A stretch of 64,000 nucleotides of DNA from Closterium sp. NIES-65 (taxonomy: Eukaryota; Streptophyta; Zygnematophyceae; Desmidiales; Closteriaceae). A model generated the notes under the pieces. It searched no databases. It was given only the letters and a program-made list of their open reading frames with translations, and was not told where the DNA came from. How positions within the stretch are numbered: the stretch's first letter is position 1; each line of letters begins with the position of its first letter. The position numbers were made by a program, and so were the translations under genes. Shown in pieces: positions 1 to 10,106 of this stretch. The stretch spans positions 1 through 64,000 of the forward strand of contig CANXME010000203.1 in assembly GCA_948144175.1 (NCBI GenBank), read 5' to 3'.

Positions 1-1511
1 CCACCCGAGTCCAGTGTGAAGGTGTGTAGTGCCTCAGTAGACGCAGTAGCACCTGGAGCAGCAGACTCACTAGCACCTAGAGCAGTAGCCTCACCAGGAG
101 CTAGGGCAGCAGACGCACTACCCCCTAGAGCAGATGTCTTACTCGTCCCAATACCCGGGTCGGGCGGTACACTCAGGTAGCAGTCACCCTCAACACTAAT
201 AATCAATGCATACATAGCAGCAAGGATAGCATCAAAATCAAGAGCAAAGATATCAATTCCAGCCCAGCGGAACAGCTCAGAGGCGTTAGGGAACTGCTCG
301 CGCCAGGCGTCGTCGAGGCGAAAGAATCAGCGCTGCGCCGTGTGAAACCTCCCACAGGTCTGGCCAGTGCTGTCACCTGTGCGGATGACGTACGGGCAGG
401 TACCTCTACCCTCCGACCCCCCATGCTGAGAGTACCACTCACGGAGCTGCTCGGACGACGGGGTCTCGATGGGACGTTACTAGTGCTGCCTCTGGCCACC
501 TCCAATCCCCCCACGCTGCACCGCTCCACCGCGCCCGCCACCGGCTCCATTGCCGCCACCACTGCCACCACCACCCCCGCCACCCCCACCACCGCCGCCT
601 CCACCACCCCCGGCTCCGCCACTGACCCTCCCACCACCAGCACCACTCCCACCACCGCCACCACCCCCGCCGCCTCCACCCCCTCTTCCACCGCCGCCCC
701 TGCCGCCACCACCGCCACCCTTGCCCCCCTTGCCCCTGCCGCCCTTGCGCCTCCCATTTGGAGCAGACGCAGCCCCGACCCCCTCAGCACCGAGGTAGTC
801 GACAGCAGCAGTAGATGCAATGGAGGGGAGGAGGGGGACGGGGGAGCACCCCTCAAAGAAGCGAGTGCGCGGGTTGCCACGAGAGGCATGTACAACTACA
901 ATGCTCTTGACAGCTGCTAGGAGTTCCTTCTCGAGCAGGTCGACAGTGAGGTCGGTAGGGGAAAGGGCGAGAAAGTGGTCCCTGACAGTGCGAAGGGAGT
1001 CAGGGAGGCGGGTGACTAGGTGATAGAGTGTGAGGTACATCGGGGGAGGGTTCTTGGCTAGGAAATCGGGGGGAAGCGCGGCACAGTAGCGAAGATCACT
1101 AGTACGGAGGTGCGTGATGAGGTCAGCTACAGTTGCAAAAGCAGACAGATCGGGGAAGAGATAGGGCAGGGAGAGACGGCCTATCGCAGTAGTAGCAGGG
1201 GAGGAGTAGCGTGCAACTACAAGCGTCGTACAGCTCCTTAGCGGTCTTATGCTGGCCAAAGTGCTCGCGCTCATCTAACGGTAGGTGGCTGCGAACGGCT
1301 AGGCGAGCATGAGCGTCACGGTCTGCCACTGTGAGCGAGCAGTGCTGTCCGTAGTAGCAGTAGGTGCGGGAGCGGCGCCAGACGTGTGGTCAAACAGGGA
1401 AACATCGTCCTTGGGAGTGATCTGGAGGAACATGTGTAGGTCATGGAGCCAAACGACAAACTTAATCGGACGGCAGTCAGAGTCAAACGTGAGAACGGTA
1501 GGACTAGCCAT
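1..1511 (-). pseudogene. Gag region of copia copy A, frameshifted
   Basis: Gag structural protein of a copia polyprotein. The start is the ATG at 1511-1509, which gives MASPTVLTFD; sister copies begin MATPS(I/V)L at the same place. The frame breaks near 1320 (after SQWQ) and again near 1220, and homologous sequence resumes each time in a new frame. Next come the conserved Gag core (VADLITHLRTSD, LYHLVTRLPDSL, DLLEKELLAA; 1150-900), a basic then poly-glycine stretch (about 760-500) and a degenerate zinc-knuckle-like segment. The reading frame then runs into the protease N terminus at the window edge. The two breaks within 300 bp make this copy non-functional. Confidence 0.85.
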
Positions 1512-2196
1512 AGTGGTAGTAGCAGTAGCAGTAGTAGCAGTAGCAGCAGTAGCAGTAGCAGCAGTAGCAGTAGCAGCAGTATCAGTAGCAGAAGTAACAG
1601 AAGTAGTAGCAGTAGCAGTCGCAGTAGGAGCAGTAAGAGCAGTTGCTGCAGGTGGGGCGGCGCGGCTCGGTCAGGGCGGCGCGACTCGGGCGGCGCGACT
1701 CGGGCGGTGCGGCTCGGGCGGCGCGGCTCGGGTAGGTAGGGCGGCGCGACGGCGGGCCTATGCTCGGTGCGCGGTGGCGCCTAGGCTGCGGCTGCGCGCG
1801 GGCCGCGGCTGCGTTTGTGCGGTGGCTAAGCGCTAGCCGCAGCAGTCGACGAGCGATCGCCGCTGCGCGCAGGCTGCGACCTGCGGGCAGGCGGCAGTGG
1901 GTCGAGCGTCAGCCTAGGGGCGAGTAGGGCCTACGGGCGACGGCCTGCTGGGGCTCGCAAGAAAAAATCGGGCCGCCTTAGTCGGCGAATTTGCTACTTG
2001 CGCTAAAAACGCGGGGCCGCGCTCGGGCTGCTAGCGGGCTGCAAAACGAGCAGCGTGAGAGGAGGGCGCGTGAGGGCGCACTAGGAGAGAGGCGCTCGAG
2101 GGCGCTAAGACGGTAGGGCGCACGAGGGCACCTCTAGCGGATCGGTGGGCCTTTAGGTAATCGGTCCTAGGTGCCTAACCTAGGCTCTTAATACCA
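1512..2196 (-). other. GC-rich leader of copia copy A
   Basis: This is the untranslated stretch between the LTR and the gag start. Just upstream of the start codon (1513-1650) it is an imperfect AGCAGT/GTAGCA trinucleotide-type repeat. From 1650 to 1790 it is an irregular array of ggcggcgcgactcgg-like units. The rest is GC-rich without a recognised signal. Copies B and H have the same organisation with different repeat units, so open frames seen here on either strand are not genes. Confidence 0.7.
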
Positions 2197-2323
2197 TGTT
2201 GAGAATGAGAAGTTATTGGACTAGAAAGGATCAAGAGTATAAGTAGGAAAAGCTAGAATATTGTACCCCCTAAGGCTAAACCCACTATAGCCTACAGAAC
2301 AGTAACAGATATAATGTTTGACA
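2197..2323 (-). repeat. 5' LTR of copia copy A (127 bp)
   Basis: On the minus strand it starts TGTCAAACATTATAT and ends in CA. It shares with the LTRs of copy B the TATA-like start region, the core TGTAGGCTATAGTGGG and a GGGGTA block. The primer-binding site lies immediately inside it (rc of 2196-2184). Confidence 0.85.
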
Positions 2324-4221
2324 CGAGCTACCCCCTTGTCTATGGACCTCTTCTGTTTACCAGAACTGTCAGCTGTTGTCGCCGAGCTCCCCTCGTCGAC
2401 CGCAGCTCACTTGTCAGGTCGACGGACAGCTCCGTCGACCTCCCGGTCGAACTGCTTCTCTTGGTCGACGGCCCACTCGTCGCCTAGCCCAATCAGCTGC
2501 AGCTGTCGAGCTTCCTGGTCGAGAGCAGCACCACAGCGGTCCCCTGTAGCTCGACGAAGCCCGTCGAGCAGCTCTCTCACTGTGAGCGGTCGGCTGCTTC
2601 TTCCGTACATCCGACCAAGTCGTCAGCGTTGCACAAGCAAGAGCGGGACCAACGCTGCTCTTTCGTTAACAGTAAAACGCGAAGGCAACGCGGGGGACGT
2701 TCGGACCTCTGAAAGTTGAAGTTGTACATGTACGGGATGACTGAGGAAGAAATTATTAAATTTCCTTATATTGAACATGATACGAGGTCATAGAAACATA
2801 CCTTGAGCGCCCCCATGTGCTAATATTCATAATTTTCGCAATATATAAAATATCCGATGTATTCATGTTATACCCTAGGCAGGGCTTAAGTTTCGTTTCT
2901 TAGGTACTCATATTTTCACCCTGATGTACTATAATATATTTACAGTCACAGAGGCTCTATGATTTTCCGGTTTAGGGTTTAAATTAATTCATTTAGAAAA
3001 TATATGCTGGTAATATCTGCTGGTACTTTTTAATTGATATCTGCTCGTTCCTATTTTTCTACCAAAGCTGAATGTGTTTTGGACATATGACCTTGTAAGT
3101 AAAGAATAATAGTAGCAAAAATGTTAAGTTGTAATTTGTAGCAGTATTGTTCTCTTATAGGTTGAAATCGTAATTTAATGTTACATTCAGAGTTACAACG
3201 ATGTTCTATGGTTACACCCCTTTAAGTGTGTCGCCCTCTCGAAAGTGAGTGTCGCGACACTCACTGCGAACTTGGGCGAGTCACAGGCTTCCGATCGCGA
3301 AATTACGGATATTGCGGCTGTCAGCATGCACATCACGAAATCTTCGGAGCCAATCAGGTGCAGGGGAACAAGTCAATGGCGAGACTTGTGCCGCACCCAG
3401 CTGTAGCTCTGTACAGCCGCTTTTTCGAGAGAGACTTGGGGGGCTGCATCAGAAGTGCTGAAGATGAAGTTGCATCAGAGGTGCTGAAGAGTTGGGATGG
3501 AGTTGAGGTTGAGGCCAGGGCTGTCGCTTGCCCTGGCCGAAGAACTTAGCTGGCCTAATTTCAGCCCTTATTTTTCCGGTCTTGAGCCCAATTTCAGCCC
3601 TTAGACTCAGGGCTACACATCCTTCTGCACTTGAGTGTAAACACATCGTGAAAGAAGGTTGATCTTCCAATAGACCTAAGGGCTGCGGTACATAGCAGAT
3701 ACATAACCCGATCTTCACTGCAGCGGGGGAGCCGGTATGTAAGGTGTTTTACGTAAGCAGGGAATGAATAACAAGGGAACGATGGGGTGGGGGGTGGAGA
3801 TGGGCTCTGAACGTGTACGTAAAATCTGGGTTAGGAGCTAGACCAGCCCTAAGGAAAAAGGGTTGGCCTCAAAGCCAGCACTTGAATTCTCTGAGCTGGG
3901 CTCAAACAAGCACGTGAATTCAAGGGAAAAAAGGGCAAATGCCCTTGTAGCGACAGGCCTGGTTGAGGCCCATCCGCTGTCACGGTTGTTTTGTGGGGCC
4001 GGAGGCAAAATCGATTCTGTTTCGTGGCACCACATCGTCGCCTCACACGGCGTCTGTCGCCAAATCAGCTTTCCATGCCACGCAGCACTTGAATTCTCTG
4101 ATTTCCCCTGTATTCTCCAGGGTTGAGAGAAACCCTAGTACGGCTAGGAGTGTGTTTTGGCTGCCGCAATGTGAATTGTTTTTGGTGTGTTTGTCCGGGA
4201 TCTTCCAGGTAACCTCACTAC
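2324..4221. other. Intergenic DNA without recognisable gene
   Basis: 2330-2720 is rich in GTCGA motifs, like the family-E gag region at 6873-8400, and may be a relic of it. I could not align a protein. 2740-3200 is AT-rich. 3226-3549 is open on the plus strand (107 codons) but unrecognised, and includes a 27-bp direct duplication at about 3445-3490. The motif cagcacttgaattctctga occurs at about 3880 and again near 4083. Nothing here is supported as a gene. Confidence 0.5.
3244..3265. repeat. Perfect 22-bp palindrome
   Basis: The left arm AGTGAGTGTCG is followed directly by its reverse complement, with no spacer. It lies inside an unrecognised open frame about 1.25 kb upstream of the WRKY start. 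It may be a dimeric protein-binding site or chance. Confidence 0.8.
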
Positions 4222-4228
4222 TATATAG
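4222..4228 (+). promoter_or_regulatory. Possible TATA box for the WRKY gene
   Basis: TATATAG lies 273 bp upstream of the WRKY start codon in a locally A/T-rich context. The position is compatible with a core promoter and a 5' UTR of roughly 240 bp. No transcript evidence is available. Confidence 0.25.
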
Positions 4229-4500
4229 GGGGTTTGTGGGAAAAACAATAATTTGGGGACGGCAGGATGTACGCACATGATGAAACCCCCTCCCTCTGAA
4301 TTCCTTCGCTCCCTCAACGGAGACATCTGCTGCTGGTAGGCCTATTATTTCTTGGAAGGGCTGCTGCAGCAGATGCGAAATCCTAAGCTTGTAGCTCGAG
4401 TCTGAGCGCGAATTCGCTCTAGAGCCGCCTGGCCCATGCTTTGTCCGAACTATGGTAGCAGCTTAAACCAATTGAGGAGTAGGAGTCGGCGGAAAAAAAT

Positions 4501-5984
4501 ATGTCGGCCCAAGTGGAAGAGTCCGCTATAGACGCTGGCTTGATGCAGGAAATAGTTCGTGCTGACGGGTACATGTGGCTGAAATATGGTCAAAAGCGTG
4601 TCTACAATACCTGCATTACTCGGTAAGTCACCAACTGTTGGTGCTTACTGTAACATCTTGAAGATGGTATTCGCCATGCATGGGAATTTCTGAAAGGGAA
4701 GAGAATCGTCGCTGGCTCCGAACAGCAACACTTGCTAGCCCAGAGCATTATCTCGTATCCCTGTGAGGGAGTAGATTTCAGCAGAGCATAGCGTCGAGCC
4801 GCTACGTGGAGATGCTGTGCTTGTGGCGATGCATTTTTCCTCTCAATTTGCCCTTCCTTCTTCCTAGCATAAACACTTCTCTCTGAATCGTCAAAATTCG
4901 TTCATCCAGTTCTTATCTTCAAGCATAAATACAACAAGTTTTGTCCGATTCTAATATTCTGATTCTAATCTTACAACTTATTCTGCCATCATGATCTTTA
5001 TCTTGAATCTACTCCTATTTTCTCTAAGAACTAAGATTCTGGATTTCTGTCATCTAGCTCTTCCGCGATTCTTTCTCTGTCTTAGCTACGACGCCACCGT
5101 CGTCATGGAGGGCCCGGCCAGCCGTGCCTAGTAAGCTTGGCGCGCTGTAGCCATGTTTCAGTGACTCCAGAACTACCAATGCTCCTGATATCCGCAATGG
5201 GTAGCAATGACGACGATGCCTAACTCCCTTGTTTGGCAGGTGCTACTACAAGTGTTGGTGCGTCAGAAGCAAGCCCCCCTGCACAGCTAAGAAGACCGTG
5301 GAGTACGACCGCCGAAGAAAATACACTTTGACTACAATTCACATCAACTACAGCAGCCCCCACCACAACCATCCAGCCCCTCTTGAGAAACGCATCTGCG
5401 AGGAGGAACCAAGTCGTCCCACCGGAATGCACCCCGTTGCTGCACCTCGGAGACAGACCAGGATGCAGCAAAATAATAATAAGAATGTTCCCCCTGCCAG
5501 TTCTCACTCCACACCTGAACCAGCTACAGAAAGTGACCGCCGTGCTGCTTCAGGTTCTGTCGACAATGACCTTGATCCTGCGTTTGACCCACTTTCAGTG
5601 CCACCTGATGTTGCTCCAGAAGTGCTCACTCCTCCTGCTGTTACTGCAGCCATGTCCTCCAGCAGCACGGCAGCAGTGGCTTCAGAGCACGCATCTGGTT
5701 CTACTAAACCGATATGCCAGCAGCGCCCTACCCCGACAAACAATGCGGATGTGGATGGTGTCGGCCGAACACCTGACACCGCTGGTTGTTCTTCAAAATG
5801 TGGATCCAGCTTGGAAACTACACCGAATGGTGAAGAGCCTATTTCTAAGCAGCTCCCTGATATCAGCACTATCCTTGCTCAAAGAAGCGAAACTCAGTCA
5901 ATGCCAAAGAAAGATTTTTGTGAGTGGTGTGACAGTAATTTTCCTGATGGCCCACCATGTGCTAAACAGGGGAGATACACATGA
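4501..5984 (+). CDS. WRKY-type transcription factor, two exons
   Basis: Predicted sequence-specific DNA-binding nuclear regulator with one WRKY domain. Exon 1 is 4501-4622, the intron 4623-5239 (GTAAGT...GGCAG), and exon 2 5240-5984 ending in TGA; the product is 288 residues. The start is chosen because an in-frame TAG lies at 4480-4482 and A-rich sequence precedes the ATG. Residues 22-32 read DGYMWLKYGQK, the WRKY heptad with Leu replacing Arg. The intron splits the codon of Arg41 in phase 2, the classic position in many plant WRKY genes. The zinc finger follows: YYKC (Cys46), Cys55, then HNH at 83-85. The spacing C-x8-C-x27-H-x-H is longer than the usual C-x4-5-C-x22-23-H-x-H, and extra cysteines sit at 38, 42 and 48. 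The C-terminal 200 residues are Ser/Thr/Pro-rich with no domain I recognise. Further exons cannot be excluded, since a GTGAGT lies near 5920. The WRKY call is firm; DNA binding by this variant is inferred. Confidence 0.82.
4623..5239 (+). other. Intron of the WRKY gene
   Basis: 617-nt intron. Donor CG|GTAAGT at 4623 and acceptor TTTGGCAG| ending at 5239 restore the reading frame across the split Arg codon. The middle (about 4850-5060) is T/C-rich, as expected of a plant intron. Confidence 0.8.
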
Positions 5985-6872
5985 TTAGCACCCGCATGAT
6001 TCCATCCCTGCAGTTCTGTGAGCTGTTGGTAGGAATGAGGGGCAGCTTCAGTTTGATTCTGAGTTGCACGTTGGTGCTGCCAAAACGGTGTTACTGTTTT
6101 CACCCTTCCAGATTTCCGCGAGTTGTACCAATATGTTATGAGAGTGAAAAGCCTTGGATGGACTGACTGAGATGCACAATCCTGTAGTTGAGGTCCCATC
6201 ATCTGGATACGACCCCATCGCAAATAGTTTAAGCGAGTTTCTTGCGTGATATAAGTGGACTGGCTTCACGTGCTGTTGAGTGATATGTCATGAAATGCTT
6301 ATTCTGCGTAGTATGTGTCGAAAAGAGCATAAAGTGAATATACGTGCCATTGCATATGTCGAAAATCCCCTTACCCATCAGCCTCCTCTCCCTAGACCCC
6401 TCCTGGTCTTCCACTCCCTTCCTGGCTCTTTCCCCTTTCTAACCTCAAATCACTTCCCCCTCCTTCTGTTCAATTCACCACTCTCTCTCTCCCTTACTTG
6501 TTCTCCTTCCTGGTCTGCCCTGATAAGCCCTCTTGGCTAACTCACCATTTCTCTCGTTACCACTACCTAGCTTAACCCATCTTGCTTGTATAGGCCTGAG
6601 TTCTCACGATTACATGAGATTCCCACAGAACATACAAACAATGCAGAGTCAGTTACCCGTACCCCCTTATATCTTCCCGTGCCCCTCCCCCTATTTCTAC
6701 TCCCTATGGTTCCCCTAAAGGTGACGGTCTCTTCACGTCAGCAAATAGCTAGCCTCATTTCCCCTTCCCACTGGCACTTAGACATCGTTCTGCCAAACCT
6801 CCAGCTTGTGCTTGCACGACGCCGCTTTGTTATCTTGCCCCTTGCCACCAGCAAAGGAGTCAGCATCCTTCG
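5985..6872. other. WRKY 3' flank, no further gene seen
   Basis: 5985-6250 is probably 3' UTR or flank. 6360-6720 is pyrimidine-rich (ctccct, cccctt blocks) on the plus strand. Open frames there are short and compositionally driven. The last ~100 bp may hold the rest of the family-E polyprotein on the minus strand: a third frame carries a Lys-rich stretch just downstream of the gag stop. Confidence 0.5.
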
Positions 6873-7808
6873 CTAAGGTCGACATTTGCTCGACTGCTTC
6901 TCCTTGCGCGGCTTGTTTCCACCTCGATGAGGACGACAGTTGCCAGACCTCCCGCGACCTCCCTTGGCGTCGTCGACATTGGAGTCACTGCGGTCGGGGC
7001 ACTCAAAGGAGAGATGGTCTGGGTCGCCGCACAGCCAGCATTCCCGGCGTCGACCTCCTCCTCCATGATCGCTATCCTTGGCCGACTTCTTCTTGTCGGC
7101 GTCCTTGCTCGGCTTCCAGCCACTGTTACCGTCGCCGCCAGACTGCCCATGCTGCCGCGGTCGACCACCCTGCTTCACCGGGGCGACGTAGTTTGCCTAC
7201 GCCAAGAGCTTCTGGGACCGCTCAGCCTCCTGTATCGCCTCATCCTGCAGGATGTACGAGGTCAAGTTGTCCTCGTTGAGCGTCGTCCTCGTGCTCGTCG
7301 CCATCGACAGCTACTTCAGGAGGTTGCAGCTGCTCGAGAGTCCCTGCATGACGTGGGTGACGTACGACGCCGTCGAATACTGCGCGCCGGCCATCCTGAT
7401 GGTGGCTAGAATCCGCCGAGCTCTGTTGCAGTAGTCGGTAGCCGTCTCCTCGTCGCCCATACGCAGGTGCGTCAGCTGCCCCTCCAGCTGGGAGATGAAC
7501 AAGTCGTCAGTGACTTGGTAGGTCGACTCGATGAAGTGCCACGCCCGGTGGCCAGCGTCGAGGTACTCTCGGCACCACTTCAAGGCGATCTGCACGCCCG
7601 GCGAGCAGCACCGCGAGATGACCGTGAAGGTCAACAGCCGCACGGCGCGAAACTCCGCACGCAGGTTGGGGTCGTCCGGCGTCACCGCAGTTCCTCGGGC
7701 AAAGTTGATCAGCCTGGCCATCTCCAGCTGGGGCTCGATAGCTTCCTTCCAGGTGAGGATGTTTTGTCGACCAACGAGCAGCGGGGTGACCAAGATCCTG
7801 TCCGGCAT
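6873..7808 (-). pseudogene. Gag of a third copia family (E), with in-frame TAG codons
   Basis: Copia-type Gag read from the ATG at 7808. The N terminus (MPDRILVTPLLVGRQNILTW, then WKEAIEPQLEMARL) matches the start of plant copia Gag proteins, followed by the helical UBN2-like core. The frame is a single unbroken register of 312 codons down to 6873, interrupted only by TAG at 7311-7313 and 7197-7199 and ended by TAG at 6873-6875. A canonical zinc knuckle CWLCGDPDHLSFEC (C-x2-C-x4-H-x4-C) is at residues 257-270, preceded by a Gly/Lys/Arg-rich stretch. No pol or LTR of this family is visible, so this is an isolated fragment. Confidence 0.85.
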
Positions 7809-8423
7809 AAACTTGAAGTAGCCTTAACTAAGTGCAATCCCGCCCGCCGTCACCTGGGTCGCCGACGTCAGCGTCAAACTGCTTCGTCGTCCTCCGACAT
7901 CGCCCTGCGAAGAGCCTGCAGCCGCCGACGACTGAACCCCTCGCGCCTGAACGCCGCCGACTTCATCTGCGTGAATCATAACACGCTGCCTTTACGTGCC
8001 TCCCGCGCTGCAGCCGACTTGGCCACCTCCGGCGTTGACGCCCACGTCGACACCGCCCTCAGTGTTCACCGGTTGAGGAGAAGCAGGCTGTGCAGCCGAC
8101 GGTGCATCCTCCTTCTCAGCCTGCTTCCTGTAGGACAACGATGCATTTGCTTCGCAGGTGCGCGCAGGTGGTTGGCGCTCCTCACCTTGTTACGAGCACA
8201 GCGCAGACGCCTGTCTGACTCCACACCAGCGACTGCACCCACCAGCCACGTCCACCTCGGGATACCACCCCGAGGTCGGCCTCGCAGACTCCACCCCGGT
8301 GACACCCGCACATGTCGCCCGGGTATCCCGGTCGACCGGGAAACCACGCCTCGCCGACCAGCGCAGTCCGTATCCGAGCACCTATGCCCGCTGTCCCCAG
8401 TCCGACGTCCAGGCGCCGAGGAC
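7809..8423 (-). other. Probable leader or upstream DNA of fragment E
   Basis: GC-rich sequence upstream of the E gag start, with many GTCGAC and CGTC motifs. I see no LTR or primer-binding site in it. At its right end (about 8390-8423) it becomes the 20-bp degenerate repeat that continues beyond element D at 9832. Confidence 0.4.
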
Positions 8424-8548
8424 TGTCAAAGTTTAGAAGAAAGAAGGGGGTTTGCACTAGCAAGAATGAGGATACAAATAGCAAACCCTAGAAGGGTTGT
8501 ACTCGCTATAGAGCACCCCACTACAGGCTAGAGCATAATATTCTGACA
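8424..8548 (-). repeat. 3' LTR of element D
   Basis: 125 bp, minus-strand orientation. It carries the lineage core GTAGTGGGGTGCTCTATAG and CTAGGGTTTGCTATTTGTAT. It is nearly identical to 9710-9831, apart from a small indel (caggct versus cat near 8524) and a few substitutions. Confidence 0.92.
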
Positions 8549-8689
8549 CACCCCCATAGCCAAAGTGGGGTGTAATCAACAGAGCAAGCAAAGCAGTACA
8601 AGCAAAGTAGTACAAGCTCAGGGTGGATCACAATGTCACCACACATTCTGAGCACAAGTTGAAGAAGCAATAGTTTAAAGTTCACAATT

Positions 8690-9085
8690 ATGAGCAAAGC
8701 TAGAGGCTATCGCAGAGGGCTAGTGTGGAGGAGGGACTATGAGAGGAGAGGAGGTAGTGGGCGACAGCTGAAGCTGTTGGCACACGGCGCAACTGGAGCA
8801 ACTGGCACACGGGCAACTGGAGCAACTGGCACACTGGCAACTGGAGCAACTGACACACGGGCTACTGGACTAACTGGCTCCGCGGCTAACAGTAGCGGCA
8901 GACGAGCAACAGACTCACGGGCGATTGGAGCAACGGGCTCACGGGCGACTGGCGCAACGGGCTCACGGGCAACTGGCGCAACGGTCTCACGGGCGACTGG
9001 AGCTGCTGGCTTCTCGGCGGCCACCCCCTTCAACCTCCCCAAACTATCCCACCCCCATTTCACACACCCCCTACTGCACCCCTAG
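8690..9085 (+). repeat. 15-bp repeat tract inside element D
   Basis: Imperfect tandem copies built on ggcaactggagcaac and gggctcacgggcgac, most regular between 8780 and 9000. They are open on both strands because the unit length is a multiple of three. It is leader-type repeat DNA, comparable to the GC-rich leaders of A, B and H, and is not a gene. Confidence 0.65.
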
Positions 9086-9255
9086 GGTCACTCACACCCC
9101 ACCCCCTAGCACCACTCCGTCAACTCCCACACACCCACCCCCCTCAGCGGTAGCTGCAGCAGTGGCAGACAGAGGAGGAGGAGGAGCAGGGGAGACCACA
9201 CACCCGCCACCCCCCAGGTCGCCCCTCAGGTCGCCTCGACAGGCGACGGGAAAAG

Positions 9256-9258
<3 letters not shown>

Positions 9259-9289
<31 letters not shown>
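9259..9289. repeat. Poly-G tract of 31 bases
   Basis: An uninterrupted G run on the plus strand (C on the element's sense strand). It adjoins imperfect gtagggcgacggggcc repeats (9300-9400). Such a run is prone to slippage and sequencing error. Confidence 0.9.
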
Positions 9290-9290
<1 letters not shown>

Positions 9291-9709
9291 GGCGGTGCCG
9301 TAGGTAGGGCGACGGGGCCGGGGCCGAGGCGCAGGTAGGGCGACGGGGCCAGGGCCGCAGGTAGGGCGACGGGGCCCGAGGAAGGGCGGCGGGACGACGG
9401 GGCCGCTGGCGGCGGTTCCGGGCCGATAGGAGCGGCGACAGGGGCCGACGCGCGGGCCCCCCGTTGCCCGTCGCAGCGCCTCGCGGGGGCGACGCGCCGA
9501 GTGATGGGGCAGAAACCCGTCGCGCGCCTCGGGGCGCACGACGGGCAGAAAAACCGCCGGCGCCTCGAGGCGCACGTCGGGAAGAAAAAACTGCCGCACG
9601 CCACTGGGCGTGCGGCACAGAGAGTAGCAGTAGCAGTTGCAGCGGAAGCAACATGGTGGTGAGCCTACCCACAGGATCGATCCAAGGGGATCGACCTGCT
9701 CTGATAGCA

Positions 9710-9831
9710 TGTCGAAGTTTAGAAGAAAGAAGGGGGTTTGCACTAGCAAGAATGAGGATACAAATAGCAAACCCTAGAAGGGTTGTACTCGCTATAGAGC
9801 ACCCCACTACATAGAGCATAATATTCTGACA
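9710..9831 (-). repeat. 5' LTR of element D
   Basis: 122 bp. On the minus strand it begins TGTCAGAATATTATGC and ends TTCGACA, one mismatch from the expected TTTGACA tip. The primer-binding site follows at once (rc of 9709-9695). Confidence 0.92.
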
Positions 9832-10090
9832 AGGACACTCTCCAAACCCCCAGGTCGGCGCCCAGACGCCCAGGACGCCTTGCAAACGTCAAGGGCAGCG
9901 CCCGGCCTCCCAGGACACCGACCAAACGCCTAGGTCAGCGTCCGGGCCCCCAAAACACCGTGCAGACGCCCAGGGCGGCGTCCTAGGCTCCTAGGATGCC
10001 GTGCGGACGCCCAAGTCGGCGTCTCGCCTTCCAGGACGCCAACTACGCGTCCAGGACGCCGACCAAGCATCCAGGACATCGTCCTCATGC
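9832..10090. repeat. Degenerate 20-bp minisatellite
   Basis: About 12 imperfect units of 20 bp, alternating between forms like tgcagacgcccagggcggcg and tccgggcccccaaaacaccg, so the true period may be a 40-bp dimer. The same repeat begins left of element D near 8390, so D inserted inside this array. Confidence 0.7.
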
Positions 10091-10106
10091 CCGGCGCCCT
10101 CCACCT

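Larger units (their letters stand above)
1..2323 (-). mobile_element. Copia copy A, 5' part only (cut by window edge)
   Basis: This is a Ty1/copia retrotransposon read on the minus strand. From its 5' end it shows a short LTR (2323-2197), a primer-binding site directly inside it (minus-strand TGGTATTAAGAGC), a GC-rich leader and a gag frame. The window ends within the protease region: the last codons read F-T-L-D-S-G on the minus strand. It is the same lineage as copy B at 23047-30217, matching in LTR core, leader composition and Gag sequence. The 3' half lies outside the window, so neither target-site duplication nor completeness can be judged. Confidence 0.9.
8424..9831 (-). mobile_element. 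Non-autonomous LTR element D (1.4 kb) with perfect TSD
   Basis: A complete small LTR element on the minus strand. It has LTRs of 125 bp (8424-8548) and 122 bp (9710-9831), each starting TG and ending CA with TGTCA/TGACA-type tips. Both flanks carry the 5-bp duplication AGGAC (8419-8423 and 9832-9836). The primer-binding site inside the 5' LTR reads TGCTATCAGAGCAGG, one base off the initiator-Met site. The polypurine tract GGGGGTG abuts the 3' LTR (rc of 8549-8555). The 1.16-kb interior has no gag or pol. Its 3' 120 bp closely resemble the 3' UTR of copy B (gtggatcacaa, cacccccata), so it is an internally deleted derivative of the A/B/H/J lineage, moved in trans. Confidence 0.92.

Noticed and set aside
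203-920. Thr/Pro-rich (plus) and Val/Gly-rich (minus) frames over the A gag
   Set aside because: They are other-frame readings of the poly-Gly Gag segment; the frame homologous to copies B and H is the minus frame annotated.
2318-2719. Ser/Arg-rich open frame of 133 codons
   Set aside because: GTCGAC-rich composition keeps both strands open, there is no domain, and it lies directly outside the LTR of copy A.
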